DNA from: Methanoculleus marisnigri
Lineage (GTDB): Archaea > Halobacteriota > Methanomicrobia > Methanomicrobiales > Methanoculleaceae
DNA: 64,000 bases
Assembly (NCBI GenBank): GCA_002503885.1
Contig: DASQ01000126.1
Location: 1 to 64,000 of the forward strand
Direction of reading: 5' to 3'
The notes under the pieces are model-generated. The model made no database searches and was not told where the DNA came from. It saw only the letters and a list, made by a program, of their open reading frames with translations. The position numbers and the translations under genes are program-made. Of this stretch, positions 52,799-60,432 are shown piece by piece. Positions within the stretch are counted from its first letter, which is position 1; each line of letters begins with the position of its first letter.

Positions 52799-53926
52799 AT
52801 GACGCCTGAAACGCCCGGGGCACCAGGGGCATATCCGCTCAGAATGGTGTACGTCTACCTCACGCGCGACTGCAACCTTGCCTGCCGCCACTGCTGGATA
52901 GCGCCGAAGTACCAGCGTTCGGGTGTTGCCGCCAACTACCTGCCCCTCGATTTCTTCACCGCCATCCTCGACGAGGCGCAGCAGCTCGGAGCTCAGGCCG
53001 TCAAACTGACCGGCGGCGAACCGCTCCTGCACCCGGAGATCGGCGCCGTCATCTCCCGCGTCGGAGACTTAGGGCTCCGCCTCACCATAGAGACGAACGG
53101 CACGCTCGTGACGCCGCAGATCGCAGCGGATATTGCCGCAGGAAAACAGCCGTTCGTATCGGTGAGCCTCGACGGGGGCGACGCCGCCGTTCACGAGGGC
53201 GTGCGCGGCGTCCGGGGCTGTTTCGATGCGGCGTGCACCGGGATCACGCTCCTGAGCGACGCCGGCATTGCACCCCAGGTCATCATGACGGTCATGCGTG
53301 CCAACCGGGATCACGTCAGGCACGTCGTGCAGCTTGCCGAGTCGCTCGGTGCGGGCTCCGTCAAGTTCAATATGCTCCAGCCCTCCGGGAGGGGAGAGGA
53401 GATCTGGCGCGACGGCGGAGCGCTCACGGCCGGCGAGTACCTCGAGATCTTCCGGTGGATCGAGAATCATCTCGCGCCCACGACCGCCCTTCGCCTCTAC
53501 TGCGACTACCCGCCGGCATTCCGCCCGCTCAGCCGGATATTCTGCCGGGACGGCGACGGCTGCGGCGTCTGCGGGGTCCACGGGATCATCGGAGTGCTCT
53601 CCGACGGGCGGTACGCGCTCTGCGGCATCGGCGAGACGACGCCGGACCTGGTGCTCGGCTCCCACCCCCACGACTCGCTTGCAGCCGTGTGGAGAGACGC
53701 TCCCGTGCTCGGTGCGGTCAGGAAGGGAATTCCGCGCAACCTGAAAGGCATCTGCGGCGAGTGCGCTCTGAACCGGCTCTGCCTCGGGAGCTGCGTGGCA
53801 CAGAATTACTGCCGAAGCCGCGATCTTCTCGCGCCGTTCTGGTTCTGCGAGGAGGCGGAAAAACAGGGACTCTTTCCTGAGTCGCGGCGGATCGGATCGG
53901 TCCGGAACGGCGGCGCCGATCGTTAG
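52799..53926 (+). CDS. SPASM radical SAM peptide maturase (ScmF-like)
   Basis: A 375-residue radical SAM enzyme. CNLACRHC (Cys25, Cys29, Cys32) binds the SAM [4Fe-4S] cluster, 'KLTGGEPLLHPE' is the GGE motif, and 'SVSLDGGDAAVHEGVRG' follows. The C-terminal SPASM region has many Cys ('CRDGDGCGVCGVHG', 'GICGECALNRLCLGSCVAQNYCRS') for auxiliary clusters. 'HCWIAPKYQ' after the first cluster matches what I recall of SynChlorMet ScmF. It should modify the precursor core, for instance by a thioether or carbon-carbon crosslink. The ATG at 52799 is chosen for GGAGGG at 52784-52789; an upstream GTG at 52754 is the alternative. Confidence 0.88.
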   Translation: MTPETPGAPGAYPLRMVYVYLTRDCNLACRHCWIAPKYQRSGVAANYLPLDFFTAILDEAQQLGAQAVKLTGGEPLLHPEIGAVISRVGDLGLRLTIETNGTLVTPQIAADIAAGKQPFVSVSLDGGDAAVHEGVRGVRGCFDAACTGITLLSDAGIAPQVIMTVMRANRDHVRHVVQLAESLGAGSVKFNMLQPSGRGEEIWRDGGALTAGEYLEIFRWIENHLAPTTALRLYCDYPPAFRPLSRIFCRDGDGCGVCGVHGIIGVLSDGRYALCGIGETTPDLVLGSHPHDSLAAVWRDAPVLGAVRKGIPRNLKGICGECALNRLCLGSCVAQNYCRSRDLLAPFWFCEEAEKQGLFPESRRIGSVRNGGADR

Positions 53927-54840
53927 GCCGCGCTTTCGTTCGCCGTCAGCCACGCGTAGGTCGCGCTCCGATCGTGCAGGTGGGCAACGATGTAGTTGTA
54001 CCGCGGCTGGTCTCCGGTCTTTGCGGCATCGAGAAGGGCCTGGTGGATGGCAAGCATCTCGGCGCACCTGCCGTAGATCTTCCCGCCCGGGGATATGGGA
54101 ATCACGCAGACGTCCTCTGCCGGTGGCATCCCTCCCGGAGGAACGCCGACGAGGCTCTTTTCCGTGGTTTCGATGATTGCGTATCCCGAATCTCCAAATG
54201 TGGCGTCTGGGGAGGCGACGCCGACCGCAACGTGGTTTGCCTCGCCGAAGTAGAAGAGGGCGACGCCGTACCCTGCGCGGTCGAGCAGCGCCGCCAGGAG
54301 AAGACTCCGATCGTCGCAGTCCCCCCGTCCGTCGACGACGGTCTCGACGGGGTACCGCGGCTGGGCATAGTCCGACGCATACGGCAGGCTCTGCACGAAA
54401 GCGGTCAGCAGTTCAACGTACTCGTCGTCGTCCAGATCCGACCCTGCCCGGATCTTCTCGAATTCCCCGAGAAGGTCGGTATAGAGAGCGTCCTGCTGAG
54501 GATCTGCCATGAAGGATCCGTAGTAGCCGACCAGCCACCCGTCCGGTCCCGTGCCGGAGCGTATCGTCGCCACTTTACTGGCATTCCGTGCCCCGAGATA
54601 AACGGACCTGTCCGCACGCACGCTGACGGTCCGCACCTCCTGCATGAACGCAAAGCGGAAGGTCAGCTCCTCGAACCCCCCGACGCCCGGTTCCGGAACG
54701 ATTGCAGGAATGGCGATGACACCGTCCCCGCCGACCGTGTCTGCAGCTCCTGCTGCCTCGGCCATGCAGATCACCGTGCATAGCACACGCAGAATCTTCA
54801 TCGGTCGGCTTACAGACATCGAAACGGAAAAGGCAGGCAT
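53923..54840 (-). CDS. Secreted transglutaminase-like protein
   Basis: A 305-residue protein with a signal peptide (residues ~14-33) and a transglutaminase/papain-like core. 'VVDGRGDCDDRSLLLAALLDRAGYGVALFYF' holds the Cys, 'EANHVAVGVAS' the His, and 'GYAIIETTE' the acidic third residue. Such domains act as proteases or crosslinkers outside the cell and often accompany MoxR/DUF58/DUF4129 sets, which are present at 41-48 kb. Starts at 54840, 54819 and 54801 are all possible; none has a strong ribosome site. It overlaps the convergent radical SAM gene by 4 bases. Confidence 0.82.
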   Translation of the reverse strand: MPAFSVSMSVSRPMKILRVLCTVICMAEAAGAADTVGGDGVIAIPAIVPEPGVGGFEELTFRFAFMQEVRTVSVRADRSVYLGARNASKVATIRSGTGPDGWLVGYYGSFMADPQQDALYTDLLGEFEKIRAGSDLDDDEYVELLTAFVQSLPYASDYAQPRYPVETVVDGRGDCDDRSLLLAALLDRAGYGVALFYFGEANHVAVGVASPDATFGDSGYAIIETTEKSLVGVPPGGMPPAEDVCVIPISPGGKIYGRCAEMLAIHQALLDAAKTGDQPRYNYIVAHLHDRSATYAWLTANESAA

Positions 54841-54872
54841 TGGAATCGATTACCTGCTATTTTATCACACCA

Positions 54873-54881
54873 ATATTTAAA
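54873..54881 (-). promoter_or_regulatory. TATA box for the transglutaminase-like gene
   Basis: On the minus strand this reads TTTTAAATA, which predicts a transcript start near 54850, about 10 bases before the ATG at 54840. The intergenic region 54841-55006 is AT-rich and also serves the divergent regulator gene at 55007. Confidence 0.45.
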
Positions 54882-55006
54882 AGTTCCTCACTTGGATAAA
54901 CAGATAAGATCATCCTTAGCGATAATTAGAAAAGTTATGTACTATCGATTAACGAGAGGTGGGATACCTGCCGCGGCACCATTGGGAAAAGTAGATTTAC
55001 CCTCAT

Positions 55007-55858
55007 ATGCAACAGGTGAACATGCCCGATGAAGAGAAGGTTTATTCTGCAATCATTGGGGCTTTGAAAGAGAATCCGCGTGGCATGTCAATGAAGCAGA
55101 TTGCCGAATCCGTCGGTGTCAACAGGATTACCATGGCCCGGTATCTCGATACGCTGCAGATGTCGGGGCAGGTCGAGATGGAGCCGCAGGGTCCTGCAAA
55201 ACTCTATTACCTCTCACACAGGGTCCCTATATCCGCAATGCTGGATTTTTCCTCGGATTTTGTCGTCGTCCTGGACACACGGCAGAAGATCGTCCAGGCG
55301 AACGCAAAGTTCCTGCAGCTCGTAGAGAAGACGCGCGACGAACTCGCCGACGAGCACCTCCACCGGATACTCCGCCCGGATTCCACCGAACAGGATCTGG
55401 ATGCGGCGATAGCCCGGGCGCTCGAAGGAAAAGAGGTCGTCGAAGAGATCGCGATCCGGAAAGGAGAGGAGAACCTCTCGTTCAGGATGAAGATCGTGCC
55501 CACGGTCTTCACGGACGGTTCGCCGGGCGTGACCCTGATCCTCGACGACGTCACGGAGTACCAGCGTTCGCTCGACGCCCTACTCGAGAGCGAGAGAAAA
55601 TACCGGCTCCTTGTTGAAAACATCGGGGAGCTGCTGGTCAATATGGAAAGACTCGACCAGCTGAACAACCAGGTCCGAAACCCCCTGCAGATGATCGTCG
55701 GGCTTGCAGGCCTCGAGGGCGGAAAGATCGCCGACGTCATCTATAAACAGGCAAAGGAGATCGATGCAATCGTGCAGGAGCTCGATCTCGGGTGGCGTTC
55801 GTCGGAGAACATCAGGGAGTTCGTGAAGCGTTTTTCCGCTGTTCCGAAACCGGAATAA
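55007..55858 (+). CDS. Winged-helix PAS-domain regulator
   Basis: A 283-residue cytosolic protein. Residues ~8-70 form a winged helix ('MSMKQIAESVGVNRITMARYLDTLQMSGQVEM'), ~78-185 a PAS domain with a PAC tail ('TLILDDVTEYQRS'), and ~200-280 a helical region resembling a histidine-kinase dimerisation domain ('LDQLNNQVRNPLQMIVGLAGL') but without an ATPase. It is a one-component sensor and regulator of a type common in methanogens. Its position among the peptide and surface genes suggests it controls them. An in-frame ATG at 55022 is an alternative start. Confidence 0.82.
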   Translation: MQQVNMPDEEKVYSAIIGALKENPRGMSMKQIAESVGVNRITMARYLDTLQMSGQVEMEPQGPAKLYYLSHRVPISAMLDFSSDFVVVLDTRQKIVQANAKFLQLVEKTRDELADEHLHRILRPDSTEQDLDAAIARALEGKEVVEEIAIRKGEENLSFRMKIVPTVFTDGSPGVTLILDDVTEYQRSLDALLESERKYRLLVENIGELLVNMERLDQLNNQVRNPLQMIVGLAGLEGGKIADVIYKQAKEIDAIVQELDLGWRSSENIREFVKRFSAVPKPE

Positions 55859-56017
55859 CCGGCAGGCCGAAGAAGGGGAGACCGCTTTTCGTACTAAAAT
55901 ACCGGGTTGGAACGGCCGAAATCCGGAAACTATTTATTTCCTTAGAAAGAAACTTCTGCACGCGACGGAGATCCGCCGATTGCAGCATCCAATCCGAACC
56001 ATCATCGCTTTTGGAAC

Positions 56018-57286
56018 ATGACCGCCGGAAACATCAGAAGCATCGGGCTGCTTGCCCTCATCCTTGCAGGGTGCGTGGCTGCCTGCGGCGCAGTCACTAT
56101 CGGAGAATGGCCTGAAAAGATACGGGAAGGCGACCCGATCCACGTCGCGATCGACGGTCTGGGTGCCGGGCAGGCATTCACCACGAGGATAGAGAGTGCG
56201 GTGATCGACCTCGACGGCCGGCAGACGTTCGAATTCAGCCAGAACAATTTTACCATGCCCTTCACCCTGCGGGGCGGCGGTATCAGAGTGGAGGTGAGCA
56301 GGGCAAAATGGGCCGTTCTGGAGATCTCCTATCCGGACGGGTCAACCTCGGTGACGCGCTCCGACCCGCCCGACAGCCTGATCGTCATCCGGAAAAACAC
56401 CACGATCGCCAGCGGAAGATACGGCTACATTACAATCCGGGGAGAGGCCGAAGACGGAGAGCAACAGGTGACCGCCAGCCTGGAGCTGAACGGCACGACG
56501 GATGCCGCCGTCAATACGACCGTGATGGACTTTACGATCCTGGGGATTGCAGAAGGTGCGATTCCCATCCGCGCCCTCGTCGACGCGCAGGAATATCTCC
56601 AGACGATCGTCCGGGTGGTACGCCCGACGCCGACACCTGCCCCGGACACGGGCGACGGAAGCGACGATACCCGGCTGGCGGTTACACCGAATGCAACGCC
56701 GACGGCGGCCGTCGAAGCGATCGAGACCTTCGACCCTGCAGCCGCCCAGGACGGTCTTCCGGTCGTCATCTGGTCCACCGACATGCAGATGTTCATCGTC
56801 CTCGCACCCGGCACCACGGTCACCGCAGCCGGCGGAGAGCGGATCGATCCTGCAACGGAGATCGTCCTGCAGCCGCTTACGGGAGACGGCATCCCGGGAG
56901 GTTTCCCGGAGGGCGTCGAACCGTACGGCCGGAACGTCTACGGCTGCCTCCCGCAGAACATAACAACGTCCGCGCCTTTCACGGTTACGTTTTCCCTGAC
57001 CGGAGATGCGTGGAACGCGGTAACCGGGAGGAATCCGGTCATCCGGGAGTACGACGGCAAGCTCGCAGCCTGGAGAGAACTGCAGACAGAGACCGATCCG
57101 GCGACCCGCTCGGTCTATGCCCGGACGGAGCGGTTCGACACGATCGGCCTCTTCGTTGCGGTGCAGCCCCTTCCGACGGAAGATACCGCGGAGACGGGAG
57201 TCCTGCCGCTGCTCATCCTCCTGTTTGCCATCCCGGCGCTGCTGGCAGTGCTGTATCTCCTCAAAACCCGAAGACGGGAAAAGTGA
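56018..57286 (+). CDS. Membrane-anchored surface protein of unknown function
   Basis: A 422-residue exported protein. It has a signal peptide (residues ~8-26, with 'ILAGCVAACG', possibly lipidated) and beta-rich extracytoplasmic domains. A Thr/Pro linker ('RPTPTPAPDTGDGSDD') follows near residue 210, then a second domain ('VEPYGRNVYGCLPQNITTSAPFTVTFSLTGDAW'), a C-terminal membrane helix (residues ~393-415) and a basic tail. It is similar in build to other methanogen surface proteins. It lies between the regulator and the second radical SAM gene and could be a display or immunity component, but nothing proves this. Confidence 0.75.
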   Translation: MTAGNIRSIGLLALILAGCVAACGAVTIGEWPEKIREGDPIHVAIDGLGAGQAFTTRIESAVIDLDGRQTFEFSQNNFTMPFTLRGGGIRVEVSRAKWAVLEISYPDGSTSVTRSDPPDSLIVIRKNTTIASGRYGYITIRGEAEDGEQQVTASLELNGTTDAAVNTTVMDFTILGIAEGAIPIRALVDAQEYLQTIVRVVRPTPTPAPDTGDGSDDTRLAVTPNATPTAAVEAIETFDPAAAQDGLPVVIWSTDMQMFIVLAPGTTVTAAGGERIDPATEIVLQPLTGDGIPGGFPEGVEPYGRNVYGCLPQNITTSAPFTVTFSLTGDAWNAVTGRNPVIREYDGKLAAWRELQTETDPATRSVYARTERFDTIGLFVAVQPLPTEDTAETGVLPLLILLFAIPALLAVLYLLKTRRREK

Positions 57287-57312
57287 ACGAAACGACCACC
57301 GTCTCCGGCCGC

Positions 57313-58413
57313 TTATTCCGGGAGGCGTCCGCCGTCTTCGAGGAATCTCTTCAGGCAGCCGTCGGGGGCCGGCCCATACGCCTCCCCGGTAAGGGTGTAG
57401 GCAAGAGCGGGGCACCCTCCGCGGCAGTACGGAAGGTACTCGCACCGCCTGCAGGACTCGAACGAGGAGAGCGGAATCGAGCTGCGTTCCCGGAGCCGGT
57501 CCAGCGCAGGATGCATCTGCCAGACCCCCTTCAGGCTGTCCCGGTTGATCGTCCCGAGCTCGATATGGGGCAGCTGCAGGCAGGGAACGAAGACGCCGTC
57601 GGCCCTGACCGCCAGCTTCGAGTACGGCCCGCTGCAGGAGGCCAGAAAGCCGCATCCGTTCCGGAACCCGGGAGCACCGTCCGCCCGCATCTTTTCCATA
57701 TCCGTCCACATCCTCGCATCGGCAAGCGGGCCGGCCTGGGCGGAGATTCTGCCGTTGTATTCCTCGTTTAACCGGAGAAGGGTTTCCATGGCATAGACCC
57801 GATCCTCGACGGTGAGCTGCACGTATGCTGCATTCGACCGGCACAGGCCCAAATAGGAGGCCGCATTGGTCGAAAACGAGGGAAGGCCGAGTTCGTCGAG
57901 CAGAAACGCTGCAATGCCCTCCAGGTTGCGGACGTTATGCTGGTGGAGCGTCACCCGCACCGGCACCGGCAGGCCGTGCTCCCGCAAAATCCCGATGCCC
58001 CGCACCGCCTTTGCAAAGGTCCCGCTCCCGCGGCAGGAATCGTGAGTCTCGGGCCGGGAACCGTCGATGGAAACCTGAACGCCGTCACACCTGCCGGTTG
58101 CGGCAAGGTGCGTCGCAATATCGTCGGTAACAAGCGTTCCGTTCGAGAGGATGGCGAACCGCATGCGGTTCGCACCGATGGCGTCGATGATCTCGGGAAG
58201 GTCCCTGCGCATGAACGCCTCCCCCCCCTCGAGGGTGACCCGCATCACCGTGCAGTCGCCCAGCTCTTCGATGAAGCAAAACCAGTCCTCCGTGGGAAGA
58301 TCGCGAGTGACGTCGCCGGCACTGGTGAAATGGCTGCAGTAGGCACATTTCAGGTTGCACCGGTTCGTGATTGCGATGTCGACGGATCTCGGGGTCCTCG
58401 GTATGCGGATCAT
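57313..58413 (-). CDS. SPASM radical SAM peptide maturase (ScmE-like)
   Basis: A 366-residue radical SAM enzyme. CNLKCAYC (Cys19, Cys23, Cys26) is the SAM cluster site, followed by 'MRVTLEGGEAFMRRDLPEII' and 'GVQVSIDGSRPETHD'. The C-terminal SPASM ligands include 'CGFLASCSGPYS', 'GVFVPCLQLPHIELG' and 'CRRCEYLPYCRGGCPAL'. 'MIRIPRTPRSVDIAITNRCNLK' resembles ScmE as I recall it. The gene overlaps the PqqD-like gene by 4 bases, so enzyme and carrier are made together, as in PqqD/PqqE. Confidence 0.9.
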   Translation of the reverse strand: MIRIPRTPRSVDIAITNRCNLKCAYCSHFTSAGDVTRDLPTEDWFCFIEELGDCTVMRVTLEGGEAFMRRDLPEIIDAIGANRMRFAILSNGTLVTDDIATHLAATGRCDGVQVSIDGSRPETHDSCRGSGTFAKAVRGIGILREHGLPVPVRVTLHQHNVRNLEGIAAFLLDELGLPSFSTNAASYLGLCRSNAAYVQLTVEDRVYAMETLLRLNEEYNGRISAQAGPLADARMWTDMEKMRADGAPGFRNGCGFLASCSGPYSKLAVRADGVFVPCLQLPHIELGTINRDSLKGVWQMHPALDRLRERSSIPLSSFESCRRCEYLPYCRGGCPALAYTLTGEAYGPAPDGCLKRFLEDGGRLPE

Positions 58414-58697
58414 TGCCGGTTCACTTCAAAACCCGCATACCCCCTGTCCACGAGGTCATCGAGAAATGCTGCGACCTCGTCGGAGACGGTCTCGGGCACG
58501 TCGTCAAAGGCCGATCGCAGGCCGGCGATGAGTTCTGCGAACGTTTTTGAACCGTCCAATTCCTTCCAGACATGTGCACCAACCGGATTGACGCCGTAGG
58601 ATTCGCCGGTGTCGGGGTCGAAGAGGAGCGCCCAGTCGTCGAACTCTTCCCGAAAGACGATAGAGGGGTTTGCAACGGGCAGCCGGCTGTACTCCAT
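58410..58697 (-). CDS. PqqD-like precursor-recognition protein (ScmD-like)
   Basis: A 95-residue PqqD-family protein. 'FDDWALLFDPDTGESYGVNPVGAHVWKELDGSKTFAELIAGLR' is the diagnostic stretch, followed by 'VSDEVAAFLDDLVDRGY'. PqqD-type RREs bind the leader of the precursor and present the core to the radical SAM enzyme, whose gene follows with ATGA overlap. A TATA box about 25 bases upstream of the ATG points to leaderless transcription. Confidence 0.9.
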   Translation of the reverse strand: MEYSRLPVANPSIVFREEFDDWALLFDPDTGESYGVNPVGAHVWKELDGSKTFAELIAGLRSAFDDVPETVSDEVAAFLDDLVDRGYAGFEVNRQ

Positions 58698-58716
58698 ACT
58701 ACGTCAACAACGAGTC

Positions 58717-58726
58717 CTCCTATAAA
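58717..58726 (-). promoter_or_regulatory. TATA box of the pqqD-like / radical SAM operon
   Basis: On the minus strand this reads AAATTTATAGG, centred about 25 bases before the ATG at 58697. No leader of useful length remains, so translation is probably leaderless. Confidence 0.55.
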
Positions 58727-58811
58727 TTTGCCGATCCGGGGATGCCGCACTGCCGCGTCCGACAGGATTACAAAAGGAAATAGCATACGTATCCGCCGAG
58801 TGGAATACTCC

Positions 58812-58982
58812 ATGCACAGACCATCACCCGGTTCCGGCGGCATGGCCCTGCGACCCGTCGCGAACGTCCGGAATACCGTACAGGAACCCTTCCTCGTCGC
58901 CGGCAGCCCCATCATCGACATCAAGTCCTACGTCCCGGCCCGGTTCCCAAAGGGCCCGCCCCCGCCGACGCGGCGCCTTTGA
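58812..58982 (+). pseudogene. C-terminal fragment resembling a second TrmO/TsaA-like protein
   Basis: A short frame reading 'ALRPVANVRNTVQEPFLVAG' and then 'SPIIDIKSYVP', which resembles the C-terminal 'G(S/T)P(L/V)(L/I)DIK(P/S)Y(V/I)P' block of TrmO-type proteins. The SAM-binding N-terminal two thirds are absent. Its end abuts the broken flavodoxin-fold gene on the other strand, as expected from a deletion junction. The match is short, so the identity is tentative. Confidence 0.45.
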
Positions 58983-59055
58983 GCGCATGTTCGAGCAGCG
59001 TCGCCGTGTTCCATGTCTTCCGTGGACTTCCGTTGACGCCAAGGACCGTTGTCAT
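58921..59055 (-). pseudogene. N-terminal fragment of a flavodoxin-fold NAD(P)H-dependent oxidoreductase
   Basis: From the ATG at 59055 (GGAG upstream) it reads 'MTTVLGVNGSPRKTWNTATL' and 'LEHALKGAASAGA', the FMN-phosphate-binding start of NADPH-dependent FMN reductase-like proteins. After about 33 codons similarity stops near 58957 and the frame runs on to 58921 through unrelated DNA. The rest of the gene is lost. Confidence 0.7.
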
Positions 59056-59381
59056 GTCTCGCCACTCCACCCACCGCACCTTCCGATCGAGGTCCGGGTC
59101 ACGCCGTGCCGGAACTGTGGGCACCTCATCGGGGTACTCCAGCGGCGTGACGGCAACGATCTCCTTTTCAGCAGGGATATCGAGGATCGTGCGCAGCGAC
59201 TGCTCGTCCTGTAGCGGCCCGGTCATCCAGCAGGTGCCGAGCCCGAGCGCGGTCGCGGCGAGCAGCAGGTTCTCCGTCGCGGCACTCGCGCTCTCGATGT
59301 TCGCCCTGCGGAAGTTCGGGGCGTCGGCCGCATCGGTCAGGACGACGATCGCCGCCGGTGGATCGCCTCAAAGACGTCCAT
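59056..59381 (-). pseudogene. Nitroreductase gene with internal deletion and frameshift
   Basis: It begins MDVFEAIHRRRS (59381), a normal nitroreductase start. It then meets a TGA, while a shifted frame continues 'IVVLTDAADAPNFRRANIES', 'LLLAATALGLGTCWMTGPL' and 'LRTILDIPAEKEIVAVTPL'. About 75 residues, including much of the FMN site, are missing between the two parts. The final codons run in frame into the flavodoxin-fold fragment at 59055. It lies 15 bases after the intact ferredoxin-nitroreductase gene. Confidence 0.72.
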
Positions 59382-59396
59382 ATTCACGCACGCTCC

Positions 59397-60221
59397 TTAC
59401 CGCCACGCCACCTGCACCGGGTTGCGGCGGGGGATGCCCGGGGGTGCGTGTTGCGGGTTGCCAAAGAGCATCGCGTAGGCGAACTTCCGACCTGTGGGGA
59501 TGCCGAATTCCTTCTGGAGCGGCTCGTAGGATGCGGCGGCCATCGAGACGAACCCGGCCCAGCAGGTGCCGATGCCGAACGCCGGAGCGGCGACATCGAA
59601 GTGCGTCATCGCGATGATCGCGTCCACGGACGCGACCGGGTTCCCTTCCGGGATATGGGCGACGAGAAGGTGTGGGGCGCCGCGGCAGATGACGTCGTTG
59701 CCCGCCTCCCAGGCACGGATGAGCCCCGGCACGTAGCCGCTCATCGGATGGGTGCTCTCCACCAGACCCTTCATCCACGCGATCGTCAGCCCGGCAACCT
59801 TCCGGACCTTCTCCGGGTCGTGGACGACGATCCACCGGACCGGCTGTCCGTTTCCTCCCGACGGTGCATACCGGATGACGTCGAGGACCGCGAGGATCGT
59901 CTCCCGGGGAACGGGCTCATCGGTGTAGCGGCGCACCGACCGGCGCTTCCGCAGGTAGACGCCGAGATCGCCGGGCGGGAGCGTGCCCGCACCGGCCGGG
60001 ACATCCACCTTCTCCTCCGGCCTGACGTTCAGGGTAAGCGCCTGCGCCGGGCAGAAAGCCTCGCAGTGGCCGCAGGCGACGCAGATGCCGGCCTTCTCCT
60101 CAGGGACCCCCGGGAGGGTGTCTTCGTCCGCGGCACCGACGATTGCCGTCGGGCAGACGGCCGAGCAGACCCCGCAGCGGGTGCAGAGGGAGCTTCCCGG
60201 CGTCAACGCGAAGATGCTCAC
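59397..60221 (-). CDS. Ferredoxin-nitroreductase fusion protein
   Basis: A 274-residue protein. Two [4Fe-4S] motifs, CTRCGVCSAVCP and CVACGHCEAFCP, occupy residues ~12-60. A nitroreductase domain follows, 'YLRKRRSVRRYTDEPVPRETILAVLDVIRYAPSGGNGQPVRWIVVHDP' and 'APAFGIGTCWAGF'. The iron-sulfur part would pass electrons to FMN for reduction of an unknown substrate. The start is a GTG at 60221, and the first ~10 residues are read from DNA that is also the antisense of a truncated HxlR gene, so the original 5' end and promoter may have been lost. Confidence 0.83.
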   Translation of the reverse strand: MSIFALTPGSSLCTRCGVCSAVCPTAIVGAADEDTLPGVPEEKAGICVACGHCEAFCPAQALTLNVRPEEKVDVPAGAGTLPPGDLGVYLRKRRSVRRYTDEPVPRETILAVLDVIRYAPSGGNGQPVRWIVVHDPEKVRKVAGLTIAWMKGLVESTHPMSGYVPGLIRAWEAGNDVICRGAPHLLVAHIPEGNPVASVDAIIAMTHFDVAAPAFGIGTCWAGFVSMAAASYEPLQKEFGIPTGRKFAYAMLFGNPQHAPPGIPRRNPVQVAWR

Positions 60222-60432
60222 CCGGCAGCTCCGGGAACTGGAGGGGGACGGGGTCGTGCGGCGGACGGTCTACCCCGAGGTGCCGCCCCGGGTGGAGTAC
60301 GCCGTCACCGAGTTCGGCAGGACCCTCCTCCCGATCATGGAGGCGCTCTGCGCCTGGGGAACGCAGTACCTCGGGATAGACGACGCGGCCGCGCCGGGGT
60401 GCCCGGCGAAGGTGGGGAGAGAGAAGGCATGA
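60181..60432 (+). pseudogene. HxlR-family regulator lacking its N-terminal part
   Basis: The frame from GTG 60181 reads 'ELPGVNAKMLTRQLRELEGD' and 'VVRRTVYPEVPPRVEYAVTE', the recognition helix and wing of an HxlR winged helix. The first ~45 residues that should precede it (with the conserved Cys-Pro start) are missing; that DNA is the opposite-strand nitroreductase gene. A divergent HxlR-nitroreductase pair has apparently been joined head-to-head by a deletion. It overlaps the acetyltransferase start (ATGA). Confidence 0.7.

Noticed and set aside
56342..57844. Long frames on both strands (500 and 487 codons) across the surface protein and ScmE-like gene
   Set aside because: They cross two real genes out of frame and show no domain.
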